From assembly GCA_964464925.1 (NCBI GenBank), contig CAYXLI010000041.1:1-42178 (forward strand): DNA of 42,178 nucleotides. The letters run 5' to 3'. Positions 41,314-42,178 of this stretch are shown one piece after another. The first letter of the stretch is position 1. Every line of letters begins with the position of its first letter. The notes under the pieces were generated by a model. It saw only the letters and a program-made list of their open reading frames with translations, made no database searches and was not told where the DNA came from. The translations under genes were made by a program, and so were the position numbers. Source of the DNA: CAYXLI01 sp964464925. Its GTDB lineage: Bacteria; Acidobacteriota; Terriglobia; Bryobacterales; Bryobacteraceae.

Positions 41314-42178
41314 CTAGCCGGCCTGCTGCTGCATCTCCAGGCGCCGGGCGCGCTGCCACCGCAGGCGGTTCTGATATTCCGTCCACAGCGTGGAGAACCC
41401 GGCCCAGTAGTAGCCGGCCACGAAAAGTGCCAGAAACGGAATCGCCAGGAAATTGTAGGACTCAATCGCGAAGTCGATCGTATAGAGAAAATAGCTCCCG
41501 ATCGCGATCTCCGCGTAGGGAAGCCAGCCGCTCCGGCTACGGTACTTGGTCGCGACCTTCACCTTCTGTCCGCCCGAAATCGCATACTTTGGAGTGCGTG
41601 CAAACGCTGTCTGTACGCCGAACAGCGCCTCCAGCACAGCTCGCGTATTGATGATGGTCAGCGCAACGCCCGCCGCCATCAGCGCCGGCAAAATCGCGAA
41701 GCCCTTCTTCCACGACTTGGGATATAGTTCGCGATGCGCCACCATGTAGAACGCGCTGATCGACCAGAACGACGCGATAATCAACGGCAGGTCGATCAGC
41801 AGCATCTGCAGCCAGCCCATATAGAAGCGCACGATCATCACCGGGAGCATCAGCAGCGTCACCACAATCATCATCGGGTAGGAGATGTTCGGCGTGAGGT
41901 GGAAGATCGCTTCCGCCTTAACCCGCTTCGGCAGCTTCGCGCGAAGAATCGTCGGCAGCAGTTTGATGGCGACCTGCGTCAGTCCCTTAGACCAGCGCGA
42001 TTGCTGCACCTGGAACCCGTGCATCTCAACCGGCAATTCCGACGGGCATTCCACTGCCGGGATGTAAACGAACTTCCAGCCCTTCAATTGCGCGCGGTAA
42101 CTGAGGTCGCTATCTTCGGTGAGCGTGTCATGCTGCCAGCCGCCTGCATCATCGATCATGACGCGACGAATAATTCCC
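41314..42178 (-). CDS. Cellulose-synthase-like GT2 glycosyltransferase, 5' end outside window
   Basis: The C-terminal ~288 residues of a processive membrane glycosyltransferase. The frame runs off the window end. DAGGWQHDTLTEDSDLSYRAQLKGW contains the T-E-D motif with the catalytic base, and FQVQQSRWSKG is the Q-x-x-R-W acceptor-binding motif, so this is a beta-glycan synthase type. Several C-terminal helices follow (YPMMIVVTLLMLPVMIV; MLLIDLPLIIASFWSISAFYM; LPALMAAGVALTIINTR; FLAIPFLALFVAGYYWAGF). The glycan cannot be assigned; relatives also serve hyaluronan, mannan or N-acetylglucosamine polymers. The internal ATG at 42159 is not the true start, because coding sequence continues upstream (GIIRR). 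Confidence 0.88.
   Translation of the reverse strand, partial: GIIRRVMIDDAGGWQHDTLTEDSDLSYRAQLKGWKFVYIPAVECPSELPVEMHGFQVQQSRWSKGLTQVAIKLLPTILRAKLPKRVKAEAIFHLTPNISYPMMIVVTLLMLPVMIVRFYMGWLQMLLIDLPLIIASFWSISAFYMVAHRELYPKSWKKGFAILPALMAAGVALTIINTRAVLEALFGVQTAFARTPKYAISGGQKVKVATKYRSRSGWLPYAEIAIGSYFLYTIDFAIESYNFLAIPFLALFVAGYYWAGFSTLWTEYQNRLRWQRARRLEMQQQAG

Noticed and set aside
1..42178. tRNA, rRNA and riboswitch genes
   Set aside because: No CCA-ended cloverleaf, rRNA core sequence or known riboswitch core was recognised by eye in the short intergenic regions; a covariance-model scan would be decisive.

Overview
The window reads as chromosomal DNA of an Acidobacteriota bacterium, most likely of the Solibacter/Bryobacter type. 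This is inferred from two very large Oar-like outer-membrane receptors with an N-terminal carboxypeptidase-regulatory-like domain, membrane-tethered winged-helix-like proteins encoded divergently from them, many exported enzymes whose signal peptides end in A-Q, and a moderately high G+C content. Genes are densely packed, with no gene-free stretch above 300 bases, and I saw no rRNA, tRNA, CRISPR array or intact transposase. Many gene pairs converge with touching or overlapping stops.

Layout. 1-55: short direct repeats like the tip of an insertion sequence. 81-8551: nitronate monooxygenase-like flavoprotein, small membrane protein, SulP anion transporter, GH20 hexosaminidase, large GT-C-like membrane protein, and a membrane-anchored regulator candidate (404 aa). 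8780-12076: first Oar-like receptor, ended by a strong hairpin terminator. 12129-20072 (minus strand): a tightly coupled nine-gene operon, in transcription order SPFH/zinc-ribbon protein, S-adenosylmethionine decarboxylase, two DUF4178-type zinc-ribbon proteins, a 61-aa exported or membrane protein, DUF350, membrane-fused spermidine synthase, Tat-exported FAD amine-oxidase-like protein and a secreted GH5-like hydrolase. 20171-26867: Gly/Tyr-rich exported protein, AlaC-like aminotransferase, two MFS transporters, an NRAMP-related transporter and a two-lobed GNAT acetyltransferase. 26934-29127: two Tat-type exported sugar-acid/sugar enzymes. 29129-34158: MacAB/DevBCA-TolC-like efflux operon with its divergently controlled TetR repressor and two matching operators. 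34232-36530: alcohol dehydrogenase and a nucleotidyltransferase-like plus endonuclease/phosphatase pair. 36533-41249: a second regulator-candidate/Oar-receptor divergent pair of the same design as the first. 41314-end: 3' part of a cellulose-synthase-like glycosyltransferase.

Most interesting systems. (1) The polyamine-linked operon combines decarboxylated-SAM production, aminopropyl transfer at a membrane, an exported amine oxidase and SPFH/DUF350/DUF4178 membrane scaffold proteins. The parts are recognisable families but their joint biochemical job is, to my knowledge, not established. (2) The twice-repeated pair of a 404-aa one-TM protein with a DNA-binding-like N-terminus opposite an Oar-like receptor suggests a one-component, transmembrane way of controlling individual receptors. 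(3) The TetR circuit is readable to base level, with an identical half-site palindrome in both promoters. (4) A dispersed palindromic repeat (core GGGGTCAGACCCC) occurs twice, once supplying the stop codon of a gene.
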